From ZC4RG30 sp031424095 (lineage in GTDB: Bacteria; Pseudomonadota; Gammaproteobacteria; Steroidobacterales; Steroidobacteraceae), in assembly GCA_031424095.1 (NCBI GenBank), contig JANPGU010000172.1, positions 1 to 19,208 on the forward strand: a stretch of 19,208 nt of DNA, written 5' to 3'. Shown piece after piece: positions 1 through 7,969 of the stretch. Under the pieces are notes generated by a model, which did not search any database, had not been told where the DNA came from, and was given only the letters and a program-made list of their open reading frames with translations. The translations under genes were made by a program, and so were the position numbers. Every line of letters begins with the position of its first letter. Position 1 is the stretch's first letter.

Positions 1-81
1 TCGATCGGCTACCGTACGCCGGACAAGGCTCGACAAGACTGGATCAACGAAGGCAACATCGACCCACGACTCACTGCCTAA
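1..81 (+). CDS. IS3-type transposase (OrfB), C-terminal end only
   Basis: The frame is open from the first base of the window and ends at TAA (79-81), giving 26 residues that begin SIGYRTPDKARQDW. The S-IGY-TP pattern followed by a short tail is typical of the C-terminus of IS3-family OrfB (DDE integrase-type) transposases. The catalytic domain would lie to the left of the window, so activity cannot be judged. I could not identify a terminal inverted repeat after the stop. Its presence suggests the left flank of the methionine operon is an insertion-sequence border. The stretch is short, so another protein ending the same way is possible. Confidence 0.5.
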   Translation, partial: SIGYRTPDKARQDWINEGNIDPRLTA

Positions 82-436
82 GTGGCTACAGAATCCAACC
101 GCAGGGCACAGTCCCTCATGCGAGCATGTTGTCACCCAGGAATTGTTCGAAGAACCGATGCGATAGTCATTGCGCTGGGTCGTGGGATCGAAAGTATCGA
201 GCGACGGTAGCCGCGAACGATCACGCCGGGACCATCCTCCCCGGGGTGCCGTCGATTGCCGACCGGTGAGCCGAAGCATTCGCCTTCCTCAAAGCCGCCT
301 CAGCCTGGAAGCCTCGGCCGGCCGCGGTGGGCTGGATTTCTCCAGCGTGGTCAAGCTGGTCAGCGACAAGGCTTGCAGGACTTCTTTGACCTGACGTACA
401 CAAGCGCCCTGGCGGGGCTACGCGCTGGGTGCGATC
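82..436. other. Gene-free interval between IS3 tail and flavin reductase
   Basis: About 355 bases lie between the transposase tail and the 3' end of the flavin reductase gene. Short open frames exist on both strands, but none reads like a known protein or carries a convincing start. A weak hairpin (GCCC/GGGC around 407-420) lies just beyond the flavin reductase stop and has no T-tract, so it is not a convincing terminator. I see no RNA gene or repeat here. The interval probably contains the right end of the IS3 element and decayed sequence. Confidence 0.4.
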
Positions 437-958
437 TCAAGGATGACAAAACATTGCCGCCGCCGCGGCGAGGTTGCAATAGCGCCCTTTGAAATACAGC
501 AATGGCTGCGCAGGGGCAACTTCCCGTCGATCCAACGCTTTCACTTCACCAATCACGATCAGATGATCGCCGGCGGCGTGTTCGGCGTGGATCTCGCAAT
601 CAAGCCAGCACAGGCTGCCGCCGATGATCGGATTGCCGAGCGGCGATGCCTGCCATTCGACGCCCCACCACTTGTCCGCCCCTTGCCGAGCGAACTGGTC
701 GGAAATCTCCACCTGATCCACCGACAGGATATTGACCGTAAATCGACCGGCCCGGCGGATCTTCGGATAGCTGTACGAACTGGACTTCACGCTGAATGAA
801 ACCAGTGGCGGACTCATCGACACGCTGTAGAAGGACTGGCAGGTGAAGCCGATCGGCTCGCCGTCGACGTGTGATGTGATCACCGTGATACCGGCGGCGT
901 AATGCCCAAGCGCTTCGCGAAAGCGCGAGGGCTCGATGGCGGGACGGATCAGCGTCAT
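437..958 (-). CDS. Flavin reductase family protein, probable partner of MesX/MesD
   Basis: A 173-residue protein of the short-chain flavin reductase (HpaC/DIM6-NTAB-like, FMN-binding split-barrel) family. Such proteins use NAD(P)H to reduce free FMN or FAD for a partner oxygenase. Visible signatures are the N-terminal FREALGHYAAGITVITS segment (residues 13-29), the core GFTCQSFYSVSMSPPLVSFS (37-56), and the GDH motif near residues 130-132 in AAGDHLIVIGEV. Length is normal for the family and no signal peptide is present. It is the last gene of a minus-strand trio, 34 bases after mesD. The position suggests it feeds reduced flavin to the oxygen-dependent MesX/MesD step. That link is inference; the family itself is clear. 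Confidence 0.88.
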   Translation of the reverse strand: MTLIRPAIEPSRFREALGHYAAGITVITSHVDGEPIGFTCQSFYSVSMSPPLVSFSVKSSSYSYPKIRRAGRFTVNILSVDQVEISDQFARQGADKWWGVEWQASPLGNPIIGGSLCWLDCEIHAEHAAGDHLIVIGEVKALDRREVAPAQPLLYFKGRYCNLAAAAAMFCHP

Positions 959-992
959 GGCGTGTCTTGAGTAGGCAGGCTTTGGACCCGCA

Positions 993-2021
993 TCAGCTCG
1001 AGAGTTCCTTCCGGACGATTTCTGCGCCTGCGCTCAAGGAGTTCAGCTTGGCTCGGGCGATGGCACGGGACAAGGGGGCCATGCCACAGTTCGTGCAAGG
1101 GCACAGCTTGTCGACATCCACGAACTTGAGCGCATTTCGCAGCGTGGTGGCGACTTCCTCGGGCGTCTCGACCTTATCGCTTGCCACGTCGATGGCACCC
1201 ACCATGACCTTCTTGCCGCGCAGCAGTTCGATCAGGTCCATGGGAACGCGCGAGTTGTGGCATTCCAGCGAGACCATATCGATATTGGAACTCTGCAGCT
1301 TCGGGAAGATGCGCTCGTACTGCCTCCACTCCGAACCCAGAGTTGCCTTCCAATCCGTGTTGGCCTTGATGCCATAGCCGTAGCAGATGTGCACGGCAGT
1401 CTCGCACTTGAGCCCGTCGATAGCCATTTCAAGCGTGGCAATGCCCCAATCGTTCACCTCATCGAAGAACACATTGAACGCCGGTTCGTCGAACTGGATG
1501 ATGTCCACTCCGGCCGCCTCGAGTTCCTTGGCCTCCTGATTGAGGATCTTGGCGAATTCCCAGGCGAGCTTCTCGCGGCTCTTGTAGTGGGCGTCGTAGA
1601 GCGTGTCGATCATCGTCATGGGACCGGGCAGAGCCCACTTGATTGGCTGCTTGGTTTGCTGACGCAGGAACCTGGCATCCTCGACAAAGACGGACCTCAG
1701 GCGGGACACCGCGTCAACGACCGTCGGCACGCTCGCGTCATAGCGATCACGGATCCTGACGGTCTCGCGCTTTTCGAAATCGACGCCGTCGAGGTGCTCG
1801 ATGAAGGTCGTGACGAAGTGTTGGCGGGATTGCTCGCCGTCGCTGACGATATCGATGCTGGCCTGCTGCTGCTCTTGCAGGGTCAAACGCAGGGCATCGC
1901 GTTTGCCATCAGCGAGTTCATCGTACTGCAGCTTCCAGGGCGACCAGAGCTTCTCGGGTTCGGCGAGCCAGGAGGGCTTGGGCAGACTGCCGGCGGTCGA
2001 AGTGGGCAATAGTTTTTTCAT
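993..2021 (-). CDS. mesD: Core (folate-independent) methionine synthase, MesD type
   Basis: A 342-residue MetE C-terminal-domain protein without the N-terminal folate-binding half of ordinary MetE (about 750 residues). It should methylate homocysteine to methionine in the cytoplasm. The zinc ligands of MetE are recognisable as H211-x-C213 (AVHICYG), E253 (SLECHNS) and C312 (CTNCGM), and the homocysteine-site motif IQFDEPA ends at residue 181. The neighbour is a DUF1852 gene, the hallmark of the MesD family; MesD is reported to need DUF1852 and oxygen but not 5-methyl-THF or cobalamin. I chose the ATG at 2021 because MKKLLPTSTAGSLPKP reads as the natural N-terminus. A start at 2060 would overlap the mesX stop as ATGA and add 13 residues, which translational coupling could favour. 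Confidence 0.88.
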   Translation of the reverse strand: MKKLLPTSTAGSLPKPSWLAEPEKLWSPWKLQYDELADGKRDALRLTLQEQQQASIDIVSDGEQSRQHFVTTFIEHLDGVDFEKRETVRIRDRYDASVPTVVDAVSRLRSVFVEDARFLRQQTKQPIKWALPGPMTMIDTLYDAHYKSREKLAWEFAKILNQEAKELEAAGVDIIQFDEPAFNVFFDEVNDWGIATLEMAIDGLKCETAVHICYGYGIKANTDWKATLGSEWRQYERIFPKLQSSNIDMVSLECHNSRVPMDLIELLRGKKVMVGAIDVASDKVETPEEVATTLRNALKFVDVDKLCPCTNCGMAPLSRAIARAKLNSLSAGAEIVRKELSS

Positions 2022-2056
2022 CGTTGGCGCACTTGTGTTTTGATTTGATGATTGGA

Positions 2057-3040
2057 TCATTGAACCCAATCGGCAGACCACCGTTCGAGAACGGCTTGGT
2101 ATGGCTTGATGATGTGCTCCTCGGCGAACTTCCCCTGCTCAATGGCCAACCTGCTGCGCTCTTCCCGGTCGTAAACAATCTGGGTCACCGAATGGTCCTG
2201 ATTCTTTAGGCTCGGCCGATAGCAAGCGCCCGCGACGGAATTGGCGTTGTAGATTTCAGGCCGATAGATCTTCTGAAAGGTCTCCATCGTGCTGATCGTG
2301 CTGATGAGCTCAAGATTGGTGTAATCATTGAGCAAATCGCCAAAGAAGAAGAAAGCCAGTGGTGCCACGCCGTTCGGCGGCATGAAGAAGCGGACCTGCA
2401 GGCCCATCTTCTTGAAGTAGCTTTCGGTCAGGGATGATTCACTTGGCTGGTATTCGACTCCCAATACCGGGTGCCGATTCTCCGTCCGATGGTAGGTCTT
2501 GCTGTCCGAGACGCTAAGGCAGATGACAGGCGGCTTGATGAAATTCTGTCTGTAGACATCCGAATTGACGAAATGCCGGAAGAGCTTCCCATGCAGGTCG
2601 CCGAAATTGTCCGGGATGCTGAATGCCGCTTGATTCTTGTTGTGTTGCAGAATCAGTACGCTGAAATCGTAATCCCGGACGTAGGAGGAGAAATTATTCC
2701 CTACGATGCCTTCGACGCGCTTGCCGATTTTGTTGTCGACAATCGTGGTTTTCATTATCTCGATCGCCGGGAAGTTGCTGTCGCCTTCGCCATGGCTGAT
2801 ATTCATTTCAACTGAAATGATCTCCAGCTGAACGGAATAGCGGTCCCCATCGGGATTGTCCCAGCGGGCCAAGGCATTGAAACGGTTGTTAATCATCTTC
2901 AGGGCGTTACGCAGGTTCTCCTGACGCTTCTGCCCACGAGCCAGATTGGCGAAGTTGGTGGTAATGCGCGTATTGTCCGATGGGTGATAGTTCTCATCGA
3001 AACAAATACTCTTTATGGCGAATGCAAGTGGTTGATTCAT
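2057..3040 (-). CDS. mesX: DUF1852 protein MesX, putative oxygenase required by MesD
   Basis: A 327-residue soluble protein recognised as DUF1852 from its overall sequence (N-terminus MNQPLAFAIKSICFDENYHP, internal SFYF-poor, aromatic-rich core with RFFMPPNGVAPLAFFFFGD near residues 218-236) and from its place directly upstream of a core methionine synthase. In aerobic bacteria this family is required for MesD function in vivo; its chemistry is not established, and it is often called a putative oxygenase because the pathway needs O2. I see no signal peptide, membrane segment or classical metal motif. It is first in the operon, 35 bases before the chosen mesD start. Its base composition is clearly AT-richer than the efflux operon downstream, consistent with separate acquisition. 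The start has only a weak AGG at about 14 bases upstream. Confidence 0.87.
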   Translation of the reverse strand: MNQPLAFAIKSICFDENYHPSDNTRITTNFANLARGQKRQENLRNALKMINNRFNALARWDNPDGDRYSVQLEIISVEMNISHGEGDSNFPAIEIMKTTIVDNKIGKRVEGIVGNNFSSYVRDYDFSVLILQHNKNQAAFSIPDNFGDLHGKLFRHFVNSDVYRQNFIKPPVICLSVSDSKTYHRTENRHPVLGVEYQPSESSLTESYFKKMGLQVRFFMPPNGVAPLAFFFFGDLLNDYTNLELISTISTMETFQKIYRPEIYNANSVAGACYRPSLKNQDHSVTQIVYDREERSRLAIEQGKFAEEHIIKPYQAVLERWSADWVQ

Positions 3041-3209
3041 GGCGATTTACAACCTGCGCTTTTTTGGTTGCCTGACCATGCGCCGCAGGCCGGTAAGCGT
3101 GGGAAGTGGTGGACTGCCGAGCGGAGAGTTGTCATTGGCAGCATCCTAGGAATCTGGATCCATGAAATAAAATGATCTTTTTTCAACGATCCATCGAATT
3201 CTTTCATGA
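3041..3209 (-). promoter_or_regulatory. Leader and promoter region of the mesX operon
   Basis: This interval must hold the promoter of the minus-strand trio. A TTGAAA hexamer (minus strand, 3186-3181) could be a -35 box, but the hexamer 17 bases further on (ATGGAT) is a poor -10. A small stem GCCTG/CAGGC with an 11-base loop (minus strand, about 3091-3071) lies close to the start codon. I looked for SAM, SAH and cobalamin riboswitch cores and do not recognise one. Confidence 0.3.
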
Positions 3210-3300
3210 TTGAACGCTGACGTTCAGCTCCCCGTCGCAGCGGGCACACGCCTCGATCTCGATGCGGAAGGGAAGTTCACGACATTGCGCTGCGTCGCAC
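3210..3300 (-). pseudogene. IS91-family transposase, C-terminal scrap
   Basis: Read on the minus strand, this stretch encodes FRIEIEACARCDGELNV followed by a stop near 3210. It matches, residue for residue in the core, the VFGVEIEACARCGGKLM segment of the larger IS91-type transposase copy at 16874-18380. Only the end of the C-terminal cysteine motif survives; the catalytic HUH domain is absent. The similarity fades on both sides, so this is a relic, not a gene. It is in the same orientation as the larger copy, which makes the two relics a pair of direct repeats around the 3.3-16.6 kb segment. Confidence 0.65.
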
Positions 3301-3301
3301 G

Positions 3302-3755
3302 TGGCAAGCAATCAAAGCCCAGCTGGATCTCTGACAGCGGAGTTCTCAGCCGATTGCAGGAAACCGGAAACTTGCAAACGAGGGAGATGAGGCGGTCAAG
3401 TTCTTTCGTGATCGTCTTACCGAAGCATTCGCGACACTCGAAATCCGTGATGTTTCAACATGCAAGAATTGCGGGCTCGCGAAGCCTGGAATCCGGTTTT
3501 CTGCCTCCGGTACATAAAGAGGCAACGCACCTACGGTTTGGTCGCTTTTGCACCAGAACCTAAGAGTACCTACTTAATTTGACTGCTGGAATCGGGATCC
3601 AAAACCTCGAGCAGGTATCTCGGCTTCTCATCGACTATATCGGAAGCAGTGCGGCATTGCGCACTGACGCGGAATTCGTGGACATCATGGACAATCGAAG
3701 CCCTGCGGCAGCGGTCACCTCCTGCTCGGAGCTCCCCGTCCTGCACTCAAGATAG
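3302..3755 (+). other. Decayed, unrecognised coding remnants
   Basis: Two frames here read like eroded protein. Frame one (3302-3517) gives WQAIKAQLDL, a stop, then about 60 residues including AVKFFRDRLTEAFATLEI and a CKNCG pair. Frame two (3564-3755) gives about 63 residues including NLEQVSRLLIDYIGSSAAL. Neither has a credible start and ribosome site, and I recognise neither family. Their amino-acid texture is more protein-like than the random frames around them. They are best read as leftovers of genes destroyed by earlier insertions. Confidence 0.3.
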
Positions 3756-3757
3756 AT

Positions 3758-3790
3758 TGGGAGGGAACACCGGATCGGCATCCCCTCCCA
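3758..3790. promoter_or_regulatory. Inverted repeat upstream of efflux operon
   Basis: A perfect 8-base inverted repeat, TGGGAGGG (3758-3765) and CCCTCCCA (3783-3790), encloses a 17-base loop that itself holds CCG-GAT-CGG. It lies about 100 bases upstream of the adaptor start, and a TATAGA (-10-like) sits at 3819-3824. No T-tract follows, so an operator for the operon's own response regulator is more likely than a terminator. Function is inferred only. Confidence 0.35.
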
Positions 3791-3890
3791 TTGTCGCCGG
3801 CCCTACCTTCGCATTTTGTATAGATGCCGAAAGCACTGGCGAACTCTGGTGCTCGATGATTCCCCCTAATAACGCTCCGGAGTCGCGACC

Positions 3891-4898
3891 ATGCTCACTA
3901 CATCGCCATCGGCGTCGCCGCGCATTGCGACGCTCTCATCCTGCCTCTGCTTCGTGCTAGTGGCTTGCAGCGTGGGCTCACCCCCTGCAGCGGTGGTCAA
4001 GCCGGTGAAGGCTGATTCAGTGGGACACGAGAGTGAACTCCTCAAACTCACATTGACTCCCGAGGCCGAACAGCGGCTCGGCCTAAAGACTGTCGCCTTG
4101 GTGCAGGGTACATCGCGGCTGGTGCGTAGCGTGCAGGGCGAAGTGGTAGCAGCGCCAATTTCGGGCGGCCTCCCCGTCAGCTCCGCGATGGACTTGGGTA
4201 CTCTCAGTGCCGGCCAGGCTAGCGCCGACGGTGAAGTCGCGCGCAGGCGTGCTGAGCTGCAGGTCGCGGAGCGAGCCTTTGTGCGCGCCGAGGCGTTGGT
4301 GCGTGAAGAGGCAGGCAGCGTCCGGGCGCGCGACGAGGCGGAGTCCGTGCTGGGTGTTGCACGCGCCAACCTCGCGACCGCGCAGGCGCAGCGTGCACTT
4401 CTTGGGCCACCGCTCGCAGACGTAGCTCGTGGAGATCGAATGTGGGTGCGCGCGGCGATGTACGCGGCGGACCTGGCCAACATCGATAGCCGAGCCCCGG
4501 CACAGGTAAAGTCACTCGGTGCAGTCGATCGCGAGCGCAGCGCCCGACCCGTGGATGGTCCACCTACCGCCAATACGAGTGCCGGTACAGTCGACCTGTA
4601 CTACGCCCTCGCGAGCGACACCGAGCCATTTCGTCTCGGCGAGCGTGTGGCCGTCGAGGTGCCGTTGCGTGGCAACTCATCCAGCCTTGTTTCCCCAGCC
4701 TCGGCGATTCTGCGCGACATCCATGGCGGCGAATGGGTCTACGTGCTCGTTGCAGCGCATGCCTACGAACGCCGGCGAGTGGAGGTTACATCGACAGTGA
4801 ACGGTCAGGCGCGGCTCGCACGTGGCCCGGGTGCTGGCGCGCAAGTAGTCAGCGAAGGGGCGATGGAGCTCTTCGGCGCTGAGTTCGGAGCAAAGTAG
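3891..4898 (+). CDS. Periplasmic adaptor lipoprotein of RND efflux system
   Basis: A 335-residue membrane-fusion protein that should bridge the RND pump and the outer-membrane channel. The N-terminus has a lipoprotein signal ending in the lipobox LVAC (Cys26). Residues about 110-165 form the Ala/Arg/Glu-rich alpha-helical hairpin (ELQVAERAFVRAEALV and an ESVLGVARANLATAQAQ return helix). Residues about 170-245 look like beta-barrel, and the end (DIHGGEWVYVL, GAQVVSEGAMELFGAEF) resembles the membrane-proximal domain of CzcB/CusB-type adaptors. The protein is shorter than typical members (about 380-400), and the lipoyl halves around the hairpin are compact. GGAG 8 bases before ATG 3891 supports the start. 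The pump gene follows after 2 bases. Confidence 0.85.
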   Translation: MLTTSPSASPRIATLSSCLCFVLVACSVGSPPAAVVKPVKADSVGHESELLKLTLTPEAEQRLGLKTVALVQGTSRLVRSVQGEVVAAPISGGLPVSSAMDLGTLSAGQASADGEVARRRAELQVAERAFVRAEALVREEAGSVRARDEAESVLGVARANLATAQAQRALLGPPLADVARGDRMWVRAAMYAADLANIDSRAPAQVKSLGAVDRERSARPVDGPPTANTSAGTVDLYYALASDTEPFRLGERVAVEVPLRGNSSSLVSPASAILRDIHGGEWVYVLVAAHAYERRRVEVTSTVNGQARLARGPGAGAQVVSEGAMELFGAEFGAK

Positions 4899-4900
4899 CC

Positions 4901-7900
4901 ATGCTCAAATGGCTGATTGGTGCGGCGCTCCGGCAGCGGGTACTCATGTTCGTGCTCGGCGCATTGCTCATCGTGTTCGGGGTACGCGCGACTCGCGACG
5001 TGCCGATGGACGTGTTCCCCGAGTTCGCCCCACCCATGGTGGAGGTGCAGACTGAAGCACCCGGCCTCTCGACCGAGGAAGTCGAGAACCTCGTCACCGT
5101 ACCCCTGGAGGTTGCGGTACATGGCGTGCCGGGCCTCGCGACACTGCGATCCAAATCCGTGCTCGGCCTGTCTTCCGTCGTGATCCTGTTTCGGCCCGGC
5201 TCCGACGTCATCCGCGCGCGCCAGCTCGTGCAGGAGCGCGTGGCCACCGTCACACCACGCCTTCCCACCAGCATCCGCCCGCCTGTGATGCTGCCACCAC
5301 TTTCGGCCACCAGTCGCGCGATGAAGATCGGCCTTTCATCGAAGACCTTGAGCCAGGAAGACCTGTCGGAAGTGGTCCGCTGGACGATGCGACCGCAGCT
5401 GATGGCCGTGCCGGGCGTCGCGAACGTCGCAGTGTGGGGTCAGCGCGATCGGCAGCTGCAGGTGCTAATTGATCCGGCGCGTCTTGCGGTAGCGGGTGTC
5501 GGCCTCGGCGAGGTGGAGCGCGCCGCAGGCGACGCCAGCGTTGTCGGCGGTGGCGGCTTCATCGACGGAGCCAATCAGCGCATCGCCGTGCGCCATCTTG
5601 CCCCTGTACAGACGACATCCGATCTCGAGCGCACGGTGATCAAGCTGGTGAACGGCGTACCGATCCGCATCGGCGACGTCGCTCGCGTAGTCGAAGGGCA
5701 CGCCGCGCCGATTGGCAATGCGATCATCAACGACGGGCCTGGCATCATGCTCATCGTCGAAAAGCAGCAGGGTGGCAACACGCTCGACGTCACCCTGGGC
5801 GTCGAACGCGCGCTCGCTAAATTGAAGCCGGCGCTCGATGGTGTGGAAGTCGACTCGACAATCTTTCGCCCTGCCACTTTCATCGAGCGCTCGATCAGCA
5901 ACCTCACGCAGGCCATGTGGCTTGGCTGCGCGCTCGTCGCTCTGGTACTGCTGGTGTTCACGCGCAACTGGCGCGCAGCAACGATCAGCCTGGTCACGAT
6001 CCCGCTCGCTCTGCTGGGCGCGGCGCTGATGCTGAAGTGGCTCGGGGCCAGCATCAACACGATGGTGATCGCTGGTCTCGTCATTGCACTCGGCGAGATC
6101 GTCGACGACGCGATCATTGACGTCGAGAACATCGGCAGGCGACTACGCCTCAACCGGCACTCCGAAGCACCGCTCCCGGCGTTGCAGGTGGTGCTCAGCG
6201 CATCGCTCGAGGTACGCAGCGCGGTCGTGTTCGCGAGTCTGATCGTGATGCTGGTGTTCCTGCCGGTGTTCTTCCTTGGGGGCGTCGCCGGCAGCTTCTT
6301 CCGACCACTCGCCACGGCATACATGCTTGCCATCGCGACATCGCTGCTGGTGGCACTTACGATCACGCCGGCGCTATGCCTAACGCTGCTGGGCAATGTA
6401 CCGCCGGCCGAACGCGAGCCGGGGCTGGTCCGTTTCCTCAAGGAGCGCTATGCGAGATTTCTGCCACGCATGCTGCACCGACCGTCGCTCGCCATCGGCA
6501 TTCTCGCGGCGGGCGTCGGCCTTGCCGGGATCGGCTACATCACTGCAAAGAACCAGTTTCTGCCCAACTTCCGCGAGACCGACTTCCTGATGCACTTCGT
6601 CATGAAGCCGGGCGCTTCAGTCGAAGCAATGGATCGCATCACGATTCTCGCCAGCAAGGAGCTGCGCGCGATCCCCGGAGTGCGCAACTTCGGCGCGCAC
6701 ATCGGGCGCGCGGAGGCGGGCGATGAAGTGTATGGCCCAAACTTCACCGAACTGTGGATCAGTCTCGACGAAAACGTCGACTACGACGACAGCGTTCGGC
6801 GCATCCAGGAGACGATTGACGGCTATCCAGGCATAACGCGCGACGTCCTGACCTACCTCCGTGAGCGCATCAAGGAAGTACTGAGCGGAGCCGGCGCGAC
6901 GCTCGTGGTCCGGGTTTTCGGGCCGGACCTGGCGGGACTGCGCTCAACAGCAGCGCAAGTACAGGCCGCGCTGGCAGACGCGCCGGGAATCGTCGACCTG
7001 AAGATCGAGCAGCAGACTCTTATACCTCAGATCCAGATCCGGCCACGGGCTGAAGCACTCGCCGCCTACGGTCTCTCGGCAGGCGAAGTGCGACGCGCGG
7101 CGACCGTGTTGATCGCCGGCAGCAAGGTCGGTGAAATCTATCGCGACCAGATCAGCATGGATGTCGCCGTGTGGGGTGAGCCCTCCATCCGCACCGACCT
7201 CAACAGCCTGCGCAACCTGCTGATCACGACGGTCACGGGCGCGCAGGTACGGCTTGCGGAAATCGCTGACGTGCGCATCATGCCCGCGGCGAACGAGATT
7301 CGCCGCGAGAACGGCTCGCGGCGCATTGACGTCACGATGAACGTCAGGGGCTCGGACCTCGCCGCGATCGCCCGTGAGGTCGAGGGGCGCGTGCGCGCGC
7401 TGCCGTTCGAGCGCGGCTACCATCCGGAGTTCCTGGGCGAGTATGCCGCCTTGCAGTCCTCACAGCGCCAGCTGCTGGTGTTAAGTGCTGTCAGTGTGCT
7501 CGGCGTGCTGCTGCTGGTGTGGCTGGAGTTCCGATCGCTAAGGATCACTGCGCTCCTCGCGTGCAGTCTTCCCTTCGCCATCCTGGGCGGCGTGTTTGCC
7601 GTCGTGTTGTCCGGGGGCGTCATGTCGCTCGGTTCGCTGGTCGGTTTCGTCACCGTACTCGGCATCTCGGCGCGCAATGGCATCATGCTGCTGAGCCACT
7701 ACAAACACCTCGAGGAGCAGGAGGGTGAGGCTTTCGGTCCGCGACTAATTCAGCGCGGTGCGGAGGAGCGGCTCATCCCGATCCTCATGACCGCCGGTTG
7801 CGCCTCGCTCGCGTTGCTGCCGCTGGTGATTCGCGGCGATGCGCCCGGCCACGAGATCGAGCATCCGATGGCGCTCGTGATCCTGGGAGGGCTGGTCACA

Positions 7901-7969
7901 TCGACGCTGCTCAACCTCCTGCTGATGCCGACTCTGTATTCACGGTTCGGAAAGCGAATAGCACCATGA
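4901..7969 (+). CDS. RND efflux pump, CusA/CzcA-like (HME-type) inner-membrane subunit
   Basis: A 1022-residue proton-driven exporter with the RND layout: TM1 (about residues 8-30), a first large periplasmic domain, TM2-6 (about 335-500), a second periplasmic domain and TM8-12 near the C-terminus. The opening DVPMDVFPEFAPPMVEVQ is characteristic of the CzcA/CusA branch. TM4 carries the acidic relay ALGEIVDDAIIDVENI, with E399, D402, D403, D407 and E409, close to the D-x5-D-x6-E pattern of metal exporters but not identical. Metal-coordinating methionine triads of CusA are not obvious to me, so the substrate could be a cation or an organic compound. The last four bases overlap the outer-membrane factor (ATGA). 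Full length, no lesions seen. Confidence 0.93.
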   Translation: MLKWLIGAALRQRVLMFVLGALLIVFGVRATRDVPMDVFPEFAPPMVEVQTEAPGLSTEEVENLVTVPLEVAVHGVPGLATLRSKSVLGLSSVVILFRPGSDVIRARQLVQERVATVTPRLPTSIRPPVMLPPLSATSRAMKIGLSSKTLSQEDLSEVVRWTMRPQLMAVPGVANVAVWGQRDRQLQVLIDPARLAVAGVGLGEVERAAGDASVVGGGGFIDGANQRIAVRHLAPVQTTSDLERTVIKLVNGVPIRIGDVARVVEGHAAPIGNAIINDGPGIMLIVEKQQGGNTLDVTLGVERALAKLKPALDGVEVDSTIFRPATFIERSISNLTQAMWLGCALVALVLLVFTRNWRAATISLVTIPLALLGAALMLKWLGASINTMVIAGLVIALGEIVDDAIIDVENIGRRLRLNRHSEAPLPALQVVLSASLEVRSAVVFASLIVMLVFLPVFFLGGVAGSFFRPLATAYMLAIATSLLVALTITPALCLTLLGNVPPAEREPGLVRFLKERYARFLPRMLHRPSLAIGILAAGVGLAGIGYITAKNQFLPNFRETDFLMHFVMKPGASVEAMDRITILASKELRAIPGVRNFGAHIGRAEAGDEVYGPNFTELWISLDENVDYDDSVRRIQETIDGYPGITRDVLTYLRERIKEVLSGAGATLVVRVFGPDLAGLRSTAAQVQAALADAPGIVDLKIEQQTLIPQIQIRPRAEALAAYGLSAGEVRRAATVLIAGSKVGEIYRDQISMDVAVWGEPSIRTDLNSLRNLLITTVTGAQVRLAEIADVRIMPAANEIRRENGSRRIDVTMNVRGSDLAAIAREVEGRVRALPFERGYHPEFLGEYAALQSSQRQLLVLSAVSVLGVLLLVWLEFRSLRITALLACSLPFAILGGVFAVVLSGGVMSLGSLVGFVTVLGISARNGIMLLSHYKHLEEQEGEAFGPRLIQRGAEERLIPILMTAGCASLALLPLVIRGDAPGHEIEHPMALVILGGLVTSTLLNLLLMPTLYSRFGKRIAP

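Noticed and set aside
1257..2012. 251-codon plus-strand open frame
   Set aside because: It is antisense to mesD, whose zinc and active-site motifs are unmistakable; the frame has no recognisable domain.
3041..3209. Possible SAM/SAH/cobalamin riboswitch before mesX
   Set aside because: Expected for a methionine gene, but I found no conserved core; only one short GCCTG/CAGGC stem is visible.
5575..6441. 288-codon minus-strand open frame
   Set aside because: It is a shadow of the RND pump gene, rich in Ser/Thr/Arg as expected for the reverse frame of GC-rich coding DNA.
7798..7965. 56-residue N-terminal extension of the outer-membrane factor
   Set aside because: It lies inside the pump gene and would mask the lipoprotein signal that begins at 7966.
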